NCBI GenBank assembly: GCA_965116945.1
Contig: OZ220734.1
Span: 434,001-498,000 of the forward strand
Reading direction: 5' to 3'
From: Plut-88900 sp965116945
Lineage (GTDB): Bacteria > Chloroflexota > Dehalococcoidia > Plut-88900
DNA length: 64,000 nt
Shown: piece after piece, positions 41,075 to 49,378 of the stretch
Layout of the letters: the number at the start of each line of letters is the position of its first letter
How positions within the stretch are numbered: the stretch's first letter is position 1
Notes under the pieces: generated by a model
What the model saw: the letters and a program-made list of their open reading frames with translations, nothing else
Database searches by the model: none
Told to the model about the DNA's origin: nothing
Translations under genes and position numbers: made by a program

Positions 41075-42358
41075 TTAGTACTGAACTCCCTCGAGGTTCC
41101 AGTCGCCCATTGGGCTGGATGCGCCGTAGAGATGGCGGATAGTTACGGGAAGTTCGCCGTAGGCGTCGAGATCAGAGATGTGTACCTTTGTGCCGCCGAT
41201 GACGGTGGGGGCGGGGGGAAGGGCAACGATCTCCTCGTAGTTGCCGACGCTGACAACGGCGTCGGCCTCGGGGACGAAGTGGACGAAGCCGGGATCGGAG
41301 GAGCCGGCCGCCATTTCCGGGTACATAAGGGTGGTGCGGATGCCTAGCTGTTCACACTTCTGGCAGAGGAGCATGGGGTCGATGCCCGGGTGTCCGCCGC
41401 CGATGAAGGTTATGACCACGCCATCCGCATCCATGAGGTCGAGGAGCTTTGCAGCGAACCCGGTTATACGTTCCTTCTCTTCAAGTTTCTCAGGGCCGAA
41501 GGGGTAGAGGAGGACGCCGCCGAAGTTTATGTCCCTGCCGTGTCGGGCGTACATGTCGGCGAGGACTCGATGGTTCTGGTAGAAATAGGAGGCCTCCCGG
41601 ATGCTGGCCGGGCCGTTGAAGGCGCGGTATATGACGCCGTCTGCGTATTCGTTAGGGTGAATTAAGGTGGGTTGCCAGCCCATTGTCTCCCCGTAAAGGT
41701 ATTGGGTGGACTCCTGGCTGGCGTAAAAGACCTTAGGGAGGGAGGGGTCGACGGGTGTGAGTTCGAAGGTGTCTACGGAGTCGGGGAGGAGGTCTGCGGT
41801 TATGGAGGCAAGCCAACTAGCAACCTTGAAACCCGCCTTGCGTACGGCCCGGTTGTATTCTCCGGCGTGGCCCGAGCCCATGATGGTATTGTCATGCTCG
41901 GTGTCGGCGCCGGATACGGGTCGGGCTTTGATATCTAGGACTAGGTTAGCGGTGCTGGAGAAGGGCGAGTAGTCGGCGCCCGGGCCGAACATGTCTATGA
42001 TGGCTTCACGCCAGTAAACAGGCTCTCCTTCGACGGGCTCCCCTGCTGTTACTACTGCTGCACCGCGGAGGACGTGAGTACGACCTTCGCCGACGGATAG
42101 GGGCGGGCCCAGGATGCCGGGGAAGACCTGGCCGGGGCCCGAGACCTTGTGTCGGGGTTCGACGACGTCAAGGGCGTGGAGGATGCGGACGTGGTCCCCG
42201 GGGTGGATCGCGTGGACATCTACGTCCAGGAAGAGGTCTTCTTCCAAGACGAGGTCTTTGACGGCTGAGGCGTCGACACGAAGTTCGCCGTCGGAGAGAC
42301 GGGTCTCGTTGGAGAGGGTTATGCGGTTGATGTTAAAGGAGGCGAGGTCCAGGTGCAT
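41075..42358 (-). CDS. GrdE-like protein, paralogue 3
   Basis: A 427-residue GrdE-like protein with IHPGDHVRILHALDVVEPR, VFPGILGPPLSVGEG, VYWREAIIDMFGPGADYSPF, GWQPTLIHPNEYADGVIY, YFYQNHRVLADMYARHG and GIDPMLLCQKCEQLGIRTT. The pyruvoyl-forming Cys is again absent (RAFNGPASIRE, Asn aligned). It is the first gene of the run paralogue 3, paralogue 2, gap, vapB, vapC, paralogue 1, all on the minus strand. No strong ribosome site precedes ATG 42358. Glycine reductase activity is not expected. Confidence 0.8.
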   Translation of the reverse strand: MHLDLASFNINRITLSNETRLSDGELRVDASAVKDLVLEEDLFLDVDVHAIHPGDHVRILHALDVVEPRHKVSGPGQVFPGILGPPLSVGEGRTHVLRGAAVVTAGEPVEGEPVYWREAIIDMFGPGADYSPFSSTANLVLDIKARPVSGADTEHDNTIMGSGHAGEYNRAVRKAGFKVASWLASITADLLPDSVDTFELTPVDPSLPKVFYASQESTQYLYGETMGWQPTLIHPNEYADGVIYRAFNGPASIREASYFYQNHRVLADMYARHGRDINFGGVLLYPFGPEKLEEKERITGFAAKLLDLMDADGVVITFIGGGHPGIDPMLLCQKCEQLGIRTTLMYPEMAAGSSDPGFVHFVPEADAVVSVGNYEEIVALPPAPTVIGGTKVHISDLDAYGELPVTIRHLYGASSPMGDWNLEGVQY

Positions 42359-42544
42359 GTGACTATAACCTTGGGGATTGAGTGCGGTGGGGTGTCAGGG
42401 GTGGGGTAATGGAACACCCGCGCGGGTGTGTTGTCAAGACGTGGGGAGGGGGGTGGGGTGGGTGGGAGGGTCCTGGATGCCTCGCTGGTGCCCGGAATGA
42501 AAGGAAGAGTAGTGGGTTGGTGGGGAGGGGTGTGTCGGGTTGTT

Positions 42545-42930
42545 GGGGGGTGGGCCTCCCCGCCGCTCATACTTCGACTAAGCTCAGCACGAGCGGCTCC
42601 ACCACCCACGGAACGGGTTATGCAAAGGTCTCATCAAGGGAGAGGGGACTGGACGTCGCCTCTCCCACCCCACGGGATGGATTCCCGATCGGGGTCGGGA
42701 ATGACGGGTGGGGGCCAGGGTTGGTGGGAGGTGGACCTCCCCGCACGACCCTTCGACGGGGCTCAGGATGAGCGGCCCCTCACCCAGGGAGGGAAATCAC
42801 CCTCACCCTAGCCCTCTCACGCCTGAGGCGCATCTTCGACCCATCAAGGGAGAGGGGACTGGACACCTCCCCGCACCGGTAGATGGATTCTTAATTGGGG
42901 TCGGGAATGACGGGTGGGGGGTGGGGCGGA
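42545..42930. repeat. Dispersed repeat block before MFS gene
   Basis: The gap between divergent GrdE-like paralogue 3 and the MFS gene includes CATACTTCGACTAAGCTCAG (about 42567-42586), CATCAAGGGAGAGGGGACTGG twice (about 42632 and 42842), GGATTCCCGATCGGGGTCGGGAATGAC (about 42678-42704), CCCTTCGACGGGGCTCAGGA (about 42749-42768), a CCCTCTC...GGGAGAGGGG inverted repeat with inserted CGCATCTTCGACC, and GGATTCTTAATTGGGGTCGGGAATGAC. The left 180 bases are very G-rich and show no gene. Confidence 0.72.
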
Positions 42931-42951
42931 AGGTGGTAGAGTTGTCGGATT

Positions 42952-44247
42952 GTGAGAACGGGGAGCAGTAACTACGGGTTTGCACCAGGTCGGGTGTTTG
43001 TGGTCACGGCGATAGTAGGGGCGGTGATCATGGGAGACTCGATGATCTATGCCGTGCTGCCATCAAACGTGTCGGCGTTTGGGGTGTCGGCGGGGCTGGT
43101 GGGCGTGCTACTGAGTGCGAACAGATTCGTCAGGCTTGCCTCGAACCCACTGGCGGACCGGCTGTTCAGGCGATTTGGGGTGGAGAAGCCATTGGCAGTG
43201 GCCGTCGTGCTGTCCATTGCGACGACGGCAGCATATGGCCTGGGCCCCGGTTTTGCCGTTTTGCTGGTCTCACGTCTGCTGTGGGGATTGTGCTACTCGA
43301 TTCTCAGGCTCGGGGGGTACGTGACCGTGTTGGAGGAGGGTCGGGAGAGGGACCGGGCTCGCCTGATGGGCCTGTTCAGCGGCGGACAGAGGGCAGGGAG
43401 CATAGTAGGGGTGCTGCTTGGGGGCATCCTTTTCGACGTTACCGGCCGTCTTGCGAGCTTTACGATAGTTGCGGGGCTGGGGCTGGTGGGGGCGCCGCTG
43501 ATGATAAATTTCTGGAGGAGCCGCGGAGCAAGCAATCCTGAAAGCCGGCGCCTCAATCTTCCGAGCAGAGCCGATACCCCAGAACCGCAGGAGGGCGGTA
43601 GCTTGCTGCAGGGCATGCTACTGGGCAGAAGTTCGGAGGATGGAGAAGGCACTACGGCACGACTTCTGGCGTTGTTCCTAAACTCCTTTGTCTTCTATTT
43701 CGCGTTGGGAGGAATTGTAGTATCGACACTTGGGTTCTTCCTCAGTGAAGTGCTAGGAGAGGACGGGGCTTCGGTGGGGGGATGGATGCTTGGGACTGCG
43801 ACGTTGAATGGAATTCTGCTGGCCACCAACTGGATTGCAGCATTAGGGGGGCCGATACTAGGGCATATGGGTGACCGGGCCGGACGGGAACGGGTAATCC
43901 TGTTGGCGGCCCCATTGAGCATAACCATGGTGCTGCTCCTCGCCTTCCCTGGGACGCTGGCCCTGACGCTTCTCTGGCTACCCGTCGGGTTCATCAGCGC
44001 GGCGGCATTGGGGGCTTCATCCGATGCCCTGGCGGGGGACCTAGCGCCCAGGGAGCAGCGATCCACGGTGATGAGCCGGTATGCTACGTGGCAGGACCTG
44101 GGGTCGGCGTTCGGGCCGCTAGTCGGGTACCTAGTGCTGGGGGTTACATCGCTGGCGTGGGTGTATGTAGGGAATGCGTGTCTAATGGGGTTGTCGTTAT
44201 TGGTGTTTGCGGTGGTGTTTCGGAGGCGGGTGTGGGGTGGGGGGTAG
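42952..44247 (+). CDS. Major facilitator superfamily transporter
   Basis: A 431-residue secondary transporter with about 12 membrane segments in two bundles. Helices start near residues 15, 45, 77 and 100. The second bundle starts near 240 after a soluble loop (about 190-225) that is rich in charged and polar residues. The loop between helices 2 and 3 has NPLADRLFRRFG, the MFS motif A position, and the second bundle carries GHMGDRAGR in the equivalent place. The C-terminal ten residues are Arg/Gly-rich. The start is GTG 42952. No neighbour indicates the substrate; drug or metabolite efflux is a guess. Confidence 0.9.
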   Translation: MRTGSSNYGFAPGRVFVVTAIVGAVIMGDSMIYAVLPSNVSAFGVSAGLVGVLLSANRFVRLASNPLADRLFRRFGVEKPLAVAVVLSIATTAAYGLGPGFAVLLVSRLLWGLCYSILRLGGYVTVLEEGRERDRARLMGLFSGGQRAGSIVGVLLGGILFDVTGRLASFTIVAGLGLVGAPLMINFWRSRGASNPESRRLNLPSRADTPEPQEGGSLLQGMLLGRSSEDGEGTTARLLALFLNSFVFYFALGGIVVSTLGFFLSEVLGEDGASVGGWMLGTATLNGILLATNWIAALGGPILGHMGDRAGRERVILLAAPLSITMVLLLAFPGTLALTLLWLPVGFISAAALGASSDALAGDLAPREQRSTVMSRYATWQDLGSAFGPLVGYLVLGVTSLAWVYVGNACLMGLSLLVFAVVFRRRVWGGG

Positions 44248-44596
44248 GCCATTCGACCCATCATCCCTGGATCTCCCAGCTTCTCTGTATTGATTGGTTG
44301 GGGGAGGATGGGCCAGGCAATAAGGCTGTTTACGCTCCGAATGGTGAGGTTAACTATTAGCCACGCAGAATTGGCGCAGCGTTCCTACACCGAGGATCTA
44401 TATGAGGCTTTTAACAGGTCCTTTGAAATCACCTCATCTCTGCGATTACCTTCGCAATTTGGAGGAGATCTACAATACCCTCGATACTAACCACCCCTTC
44501 GATCAGCCAAATTCCTAGTAAGTACTTACGCCAACGTTTAGCCAATCAATCGCTAAGTGCGTCACCCATCCAACTAACGGATACGGGTGGTTTACC
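44248..44596. other. Intergenic region without repeats; possible padR operator
   Basis: About 350 bases of moderately AT-rich sequence, without the dispersed repeats seen in earlier gaps. It marks the left border of a segment with reversed strand composition. It holds the perfect palindrome at 44518-44529 upstream of the padR gene. A stretch at 44300-44490 could encode short peptides but has no family features. Confidence 0.45.
44518..44529. promoter_or_regulatory. Palindrome, candidate PadR operator
   Basis: GTAAGTACTTAC is a perfect 12-bp palindrome about 70 bases before the padR start. PadR-type repressors bind short inverted repeats in their own promoters, so autoregulation is plausible. 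No binding data can be read from the sequence. Confidence 0.35.
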
Positions 44597-45040
44597 ATGA
44601 GGACTTCTCGCTATAGAATGGAGGCGCCGGAAACTAGAGATAGGACAGTGTGGCCTACTATGGTAATTCGAAGACGAAGCGGCAATAAACCTACTGACTA
44701 CATCAGCGACCTTCTCAGGGGGAGCACCGACTCCCTACTCCTAGCGCTGGTAGGCGAATCTCCGATGTATGGCTACAGCCTGATCAAAGAGATCGAAAAG
44801 CGGACTGAAGGGGAACTCCGATTCAAAGAAGGCACCCTCTACCCTGCTCTCCATCGCCTAGAAGAAGATGGTCTTATCAGGGGCGAATGGGTGTCTGTCA
44901 GGGGCATGGAGCGCCGGTACTACTCCCTCACCCAGCTCGGCGCCGAGGTACTGGAGAACCGCCGCAGGCAATGGCAGCAGTTCTCCAGCGCCGTCGACAG
45001 AATAATTGGCCCCACCCCCACGCCCGACGTTTCCGCCTAG
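44597..45040 (+). CDS. PadR family transcriptional regulator
   Basis: A 147-residue winged-helix regulator. The PadR core starts at LLRGSTDSLLLALVGESPMYGYSLIKEI and continues with FKEGTLYPALHRLEEDGLIRGEW and YYSLTQLGAEVL. The first 35 residues are not conserved; ATG 44597 has GGGTGG six bases upstream, while ATG 44660 would give a more usual N-terminus. The stop lies 13 bases before the membrane-protein gene at 45054. PadR genes followed by HAAS-type membrane proteins form a common regulatory pair. Confidence 0.9.
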   Translation: MRTSRYRMEAPETRDRTVWPTMVIRRRSGNKPTDYISDLLRGSTDSLLLALVGESPMYGYSLIKEIEKRTEGELRFKEGTLYPALHRLEEDGLIRGEWVSVRGMERRYYSLTQLGAEVLENRRRQWQQFSSAVDRIIGPTPTPDVSA

Positions 45041-45053
45041 AGGTCCAGTCCCC

Positions 45054-46025
45054 ATGAGTCCACACCCACAGCTGGATCAGTATCTTGACGAGGTTAGGCG
45101 ACACCTCAGTCTCGACCCGGAACGCTCCGCTCACATAGTCAGGGAGCTCAGGTCTCACCTGCTGGAACGGGCCGAGGAGGGGGAGAACGCAGGGCTTTCG
45201 CTAGAGGAGTCCATCTCTCGGGCCATATACTCGTTTGGCAGGCCCAGGGCCCTTGCCAGACTGCTGCACGAATCTCACCGCAAGACGAGTCTTGCCGAAA
45301 TGGGCGTGGCAGCCCTACCTCATCTGTTAATCGCCATCCTATTTGCCATGGGAGGCTGGTCCAGCTGGATCTGGTCTCCCCTTCTTCTCCTGCCGATTGT
45401 GCTGGTCACCTTTTACGGTTGGTGGCAGGGCAAACCCAACTGGCTATATCCGTGGGCGGGCTGGTCCCTGGTGCCCCTGGCAATAGGTGCGTACCTCGCG
45501 GCGCCCATATTCCACCAAATGTACAAGGCTGTTGCATCGACGGGACCCGTTCCCGACCCGCTGGCCCTGTCGGGCCTGCTTCTGTACATTGCCGTTGCGG
45601 CCTGGATTCTCGTTTCCACTACCGTCAGGGTTGCAAAGCGCAACTGGACTCTGGCGTCCTTGATGCTGCTGCCCATACCCGTCATGATTACGTGGCTTGT
45701 TCTCCAGGAAAGAGTCGGGGGGCTGTTCAGCGGTCGCTCGGAATCCCTGCATCACCTGGACGGCACCATGTCACTAGTCAATGTGACTCTGGCCTTTGCT
45801 ACGGTTGGCTTCCTGTATCTCAGGGAAAGTAAGTTTAAAATACTCGGTCTTATGGCTGTGACCTTCTTTGCCGTTACAGCCATTCTCCGTGCGGCCCAGA
45901 CCGACATTGAGCTTACTTCGATGGCTGTTTTGGCAGGCGTGGTCTCGGCTCTGCTTCTCACACCCGCCCTCATAGAGGCGGCTGCCGATATGATCGACAC
46001 CCGCCGCCGAGCCCGTGCCGGTTAA
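45054..46025 (+). CDS. HAAS-domain membrane protein paired with PadR
   Basis: A 323-residue protein. The N-terminal cytoplasmic HAAS-like domain (about residues 5-65) has YLDEVRRHLSLDPERSAHIVRELRSHLLE and SISRAIYSFGRPRALARLL. The rest is about eight membrane segments. Such proteins (DUF1700/HAAS type) are typically encoded directly after a PadR repressor and may sense membrane or antibiotic stress. I chose ATG 45054, with AGAGG ten bases upstream; it lies after the padR stop. Codon usage is C-rich on the plus strand, unlike the other plus-strand genes in the window. Confidence 0.78.
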   Translation: MSPHPQLDQYLDEVRRHLSLDPERSAHIVRELRSHLLERAEEGENAGLSLEESISRAIYSFGRPRALARLLHESHRKTSLAEMGVAALPHLLIAILFAMGGWSSWIWSPLLLLPIVLVTFYGWWQGKPNWLYPWAGWSLVPLAIGAYLAAPIFHQMYKAVASTGPVPDPLALSGLLLYIAVAAWILVSTTVRVAKRNWTLASLMLLPIPVMITWLVLQERVGGLFSGRSESLHHLDGTMSLVNVTLAFATVGFLYLRESKFKILGLMAVTFFAVTAILRAAQTDIELTSMAVLAGVVSALLLTPALIEAAADMIDTRRRARAG

Positions 46026-46054
46026 CATCACCCTTCGCCTGTCGCTACACTCAC

Positions 46055-46804
46055 ATGACTCTAGATTTCCACAATGGCGACCCCGACAACCCCGCCGGGC
46101 ACGCCCTGCTTTTTTTCACCGACCTGGAGGACAGCAGTTCAATCTATGCTACCTACCTAGTTGTTCCGCCGATCAAGATTGAACTAGCCAAATACATGCC
46201 TCCAATGTTCGCTTCCAACGTTTCTCTCTCCGACGTTGAGAGTGTATCTGCCATACCACTGCCTCCTGTGCCCGAACGCGTGGAGAGTGTCTCCTACCTC
46301 GAAGCGCTGGCGGCCTCTCGGGATGATGACCTCATCAACGGCGGCTCCGTTAACGCCTCGGAAGTGGAGCGAATGCTCCTGACCACCAGCGAGGCGGCCC
46401 AGGATTACTTAAGGCTCTACAACAGCCGGCCCCCACTTCCAGAATCCCTGGTCGAACTCGAGGACCCTTCATCGGACGGGGATGTGGATGACTTGCTGAT
46501 TCCGTTGATGTCCGACAAAGACAAACTCGGGGAACTCTCCAGGTTGGCGGGTTCCATGCGTTACGCCGTAGAAGGAAACGACCAGTCTTCCACTGACCAG
46601 CTACGTTCCCGGATGGAGGCTCTCGGGCGGCACCTGGATGAGAAGTTCCGTATACATGAACTCATCAAGGCAGCGTTAACACCAGGTATTCTCGCCAGTC
46701 GGCTGTCCGCCCTGTACACCGAGCGTTGCTACCGTCTTTGCGAAGAAGACTACCTCGAAGTCGCACGCATCGAAGGCGAAATCGAAAGCCTTCAGCAGCC
46801 TTAA
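46055..46804 (+). CDS. Uncharacterised protein
   Basis: A 249-residue soluble acidic protein that I do not recognise. The N-terminal third (DFHNGDPDNPAGHALLFFTDLED and an ATYLVVPPIKIELAKYMPPM segment) looks like a beta-containing domain. The middle is a low-complexity acidic linker around residue 135, and the C-terminal half is helical with a charged coiled-coil-like stretch (ASRLSALYTERCYRLCEEDYLEVARIE). It starts 29 bases after the HAAS-type gene and may share its transcript. A short hairpin follows the stop. Confidence 0.68.
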   Translation: MTLDFHNGDPDNPAGHALLFFTDLEDSSSIYATYLVVPPIKIELAKYMPPMFASNVSLSDVESVSAIPLPPVPERVESVSYLEALAASRDDDLINGGSVNASEVERMLLTTSEAAQDYLRLYNSRPPLPESLVELEDPSSDGDVDDLLIPLMSDKDKLGELSRLAGSMRYAVEGNDQSSTDQLRSRMEALGRHLDEKFRIHELIKAALTPGILASRLSALYTERCYRLCEEDYLEVARIEGEIESLQQP

Positions 46805-46840
46805 CCCCCGCCCCCCCGTCACTCTTACGAAGGTAGGAGT

Positions 46841-46857
46841 ACGCCCTCAGTGGGCGT
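46841..46857 (+). terminator. Short terminator-like hairpin
   Basis: ACGCCC (46841-46846) pairs with GGGCGT (46852-46857) around a five-base loop and is followed by TCTTT. It lies 37 bases after the stop of the unknown gene and could end the padR transcript. The stem is short, so the call is tentative. Confidence 0.45.
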
Positions 46858-47051
46858 TCTTTCCAGAAGAGACAGGCCGGTTTAGTCCCCATTTCCTGAG
46901 ACAGGCTCGCTCACTCTAAGGATTGGGGAGCAGGGCTGATGACCCACACGATAGAAACAGCCTAAACCGTTTTACCTGGCTCCCAACCTTCACTGTCCAG
47001 TGGCGCGCAAAGTTACGGTGTCAGGAGTTGTGGAAAAGAACCTGGCTCCGC

Positions 47052-47561
47052 CTACTGCTCTAGCAGGTAGGCGATAACCGCTTCTAGTTCCTCCGGCGTC
47101 AGTGTCTCGCTGAAGTTCACCGGCATCAGGCTCTCCGGAAACCCGTCAACGATATAGGCATTCGTGTCTATGATGGACTGCCGGATGTATTCCTCGGCGG
47201 CCATCCCTGCGATCCGGGTCCCTGCCCGTTCGGCTATACCCTGCAGGCTCGGGCCAAGGCCAACGGTTCCATCAAGGGAATGGCAAGTGGTGCAGGTTAT
47301 GGGAGACGCCGTGCTGAATACCCGTTCCCCTTCACTACCCTCAAACTCCTCTACTGCCTCGGCGGGGGCTTCGGAATCATCCGGCTCCTCGGCGAGGGTA
47401 CCACTCTCCATAGCCTGCAGCACTGGGGTTGCCGTCGCATATACATCCGGATCCCCTGCGCCCCTGTCCCGGTTTGCCAAAACGGACATTGGGACTGCAA
47501 CTGCAGCAATAACTCCGATGATCCCACCTATCATTAGTGCTTTCAGCGTCAAGTTAAACAA
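47052..47561 (-). CDS. Membrane-anchored cytochrome c, relative of the CtaC heme domain
   Basis: A 169-residue monoheme c-type cytochrome. The N-terminus has a membrane anchor or signal (about residues 8-30, LMIGGIIGVIAAVAVPMSVL), an acidic linker (about 45-75), and a heme domain with CTTCHSLDGTVGLGP. The domain then matches the last domain of CtaC nearly residue for residue (QGIA, DTN-YIV-GFP, LMP-NF). It could carry electrons to the oxidase or replace the fused domain. It lies downstream of ctaA, ctaB and sco on the same strand. Confidence 0.88.
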   Translation of the reverse strand: MFNLTLKALMIGGIIGVIAAVAVPMSVLANRDRGAGDPDVYATATPVLQAMESGTLAEEPDDSEAPAEAVEEFEGSEGERVFSTASPITCTTCHSLDGTVGLGPSLQGIAERAGTRIAGMAAEEYIRQSIIDTNAYIVDGFPESLMPVNFSETLTPEELEAVIAYLLEQ

Positions 47562-47712
47562 GGGCTGTTTGTATCCTCCAAGTCGTGCGCAAGAACGGCT
47601 AAAAGCCTAATTCATGGCCCAGGATAAGTCAATGAGTGAAATATAGCACAAGTAAAGAACGTCCTGCGAAGCTCATAGTTGAGTCTGCTCCCCAAAAGCC
47701 TCGACGCCCTTG

Positions 47713-48453
47713 TCACGATAACCCCCTGATGTCCTTAATGACCTCATCCCTGTCCAGGAATACCCCTATGTAGAAGCGCCGTATCTGTCCCTCGCCGTCC
47801 ACCAGGATGAACACGTTCTGATGATCAAAGTCTATCGAGTCGTCTATTGACAGAAAATCCCCCACCCCTTCGCCACCGAGAAAGTCAGCTATTGAAGGGT
47901 CACCCGTGTTCGGTTCAAGACTTGGCGCAAGCTCATGCTCCACGGCCGAGGTTCCACCTCGCTCGGGCGTGAACGGTCTGTAAGACACGCGGAACCCGCG
48001 TGTGATAATCCTATCAAGCTCCGCCTCGTCCCCGGTGAGAAAGTCCCACTCCCCGGCTATCGCCCCGAATAGCTGCGCGTATTCGTTGAGCCTCTCCACC
48101 GTATCCCGTTCAGGGTCGAATGAAATAGATACCAATACAGCCTTTTCCCCCAACAGCGCCTCTTCCTCCAACCTGTCCCTGAGCAGCGCCATTTGAAGAG
48201 ACAACGTCGGGCACGTGTCTCGACAGTTTGTCCAGGTGAAGTTCACCACATATGCCTTGCCCATCAGGGTCTCGCTGCTCAAGGTATTCCCGGTGTGGTT
48301 TTCCAGTTCCCAGGTGGGCGCGGGTATGGAGAGTTCCGGAGTGGCTGCAGGATCGGGAGAGGAGCACGCTGTCGGGACTAGCAACAGCACCCCGACAAGC
48401 AAGGCAGTAACTAAACGGAACTTGGGCTTCCCATACCTAGTAAGCGCAACCAT
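47713..48453 (-). CDS. SCO1/SenC/PrrC family copper chaperone
   Basis: A 246-residue lipoprotein. The signal ends LLVPTACSS. The thioredoxin-fold domain has the copper-binding NCRDTCP (CxxxC) and the distal His in SIDFDHQNVFILVDGEG. SCO proteins deliver copper to, or reduce, the CuA site of oxidase subunit II. I chose ATG 48453, leaving a 22-base gap after ctaB. About 40 residues between the CxxxC and His form an insertion compared with minimal SCO proteins (TSAVEHELAPSLEPNTGD region). It is in a run with ctaA and ctaB. Confidence 0.9.
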   Translation of the reverse strand: MVALTRYGKPKFRLVTALLVGVLLLVPTACSSPDPAATPELSIPAPTWELENHTGNTLSSETLMGKAYVVNFTWTNCRDTCPTLSLQMALLRDRLEEEALLGEKAVLVSISFDPERDTVERLNEYAQLFGAIAGEWDFLTGDEAELDRIITRGFRVSYRPFTPERGGTSAVEHELAPSLEPNTGDPSIADFLGGEGVGDFLSIDDSIDFDHQNVFILVDGEGQIRRFYIGVFLDRDEVIKDIRGLS

Positions 48454-48475
48454 AACCCCCCATCCCTTCCCCGGG

Positions 48476-49378
48476 TCAAATTGCAATGGTGCTGTCCAGC
48501 ATGATTGCCGTGAAGAGTCCCGCCAAATACAGAAGGGAATAAAGGTAGGTCGACTTTGCCCGGCTCGCCTGTTCGTCCCGCCATAGCTTCACGGCGAGGT
48601 AGATAAATCCTGCACCCAGTGGCGCTGCTATGTAGAGATACAGCCAATCCACGGCCTGCGTTGTGAAGAACGCCATAGTCAGGGCTACAGTCAGGAAGCT
48701 GTACAGGAGGATGTTCCAGGTCGTCTCCTTGACACCTCTCACCACGGGGAGCATCGGGATATCCGCCCGAGCGTAGTCATTTTGGATAAGCAGAGCCAGA
48801 GCCCAAAAGTGGGCAGGGGTCCAGAAGAATATGATGGCAAATAGGTAGAGTGCTTCCAAGTCAAGGCCTCCGGTCACCGCGGCCCACCCGACCATAGGCG
48901 GTACCGCTCCCGCAGCTCCGCCAATAACTATGTTCTGAGGTGTCCGCCGTTTCAGGTAGGCTGTGTACACCAACACGTAGAAGACAGTGGCCCCCAAGGT
49001 CAGTGCGGCACTCAGCAGATTTGCCCACATGGCAAGTACGGCAAATGCCACAGCGTTGAGGCCGACACCGAATGCCAGAGCCTGCCAGGCCATGATGCGC
49101 TGGGATGCCACGGGCCTCTTTCGAGTCCTCGTCATTTTCTGGTCCGAGTGTCGTTCCAGGAAATGGTTTAGCGCATTCGCCCCGCCCGACGCCAGGGATC
49201 CACCCGCCAACACCACCAGAACCAGCCATCCCGAGGGTATTCCCTGCTCAGCTAGAAACATACCCCCCAGGGCAGTCACCAACAGTAAGGATATAATCTT
49301 CGGCTTCGTGAGGCTGATGTAGTCCTGTATAGTCGACATCAGGCTCGCACGCCGAGCGACTTCATGCTCAAGCAGCAT
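48476..49378 (-). CDS. ctaB: Protoheme IX farnesyltransferase (heme O synthase)
   Basis: CtaB transfers a farnesyl group to heme B, making heme O for the oxidase. The 300-residue membrane protein has the UbiA-type motifs NALNHFLERHSDQKMTRTRKRP and ALLIQNDYARADIPMLP, plus TKPKIISLLLVTALGGMFL near the N-terminus. About nine membrane segments are visible. I chose ATG 49378 because GGAGAG lies six bases upstream; it overlaps the ctaA stop by 11 bases. Its prenyl donor would come from the isoprenoid genes that start at 50654. Confidence 0.95.
   Translation of the reverse strand: MLLEHEVARRASLMSTIQDYISLTKPKIISLLLVTALGGMFLAEQGIPSGWLVLVVLAGGSLASGGANALNHFLERHSDQKMTRTRKRPVASQRIMAWQALAFGVGLNAVAFAVLAMWANLLSAALTLGATVFYVLVYTAYLKRRTPQNIVIGGAAGAVPPMVGWAAVTGGLDLEALYLFAIIFFWTPAHFWALALLIQNDYARADIPMLPVVRGVKETTWNILLYSFLTVALTMAFFTTQAVDWLYLYIAAPLGAGFIYLAVKLWRDEQASRAKSTYLYSLLYLAGLFTAIMLDSTIAI

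Noticed and set aside
37502..42358. Glycine reductase (selenium-dependent) operon
   Set aside because: The GrdE-like proteins lack the pyruvoyl Cys, and there is no GrdA selenoprotein, GrdB, GrdC/D, thioredoxin pair or in-frame UGA with a selenocysteine context nearby.
44290..44490. Short open frame between the MFS gene and padR
   Set aside because: It has no ribosome site, family resemblance or codon bias, and lies in AT-richer intergenic sequence.
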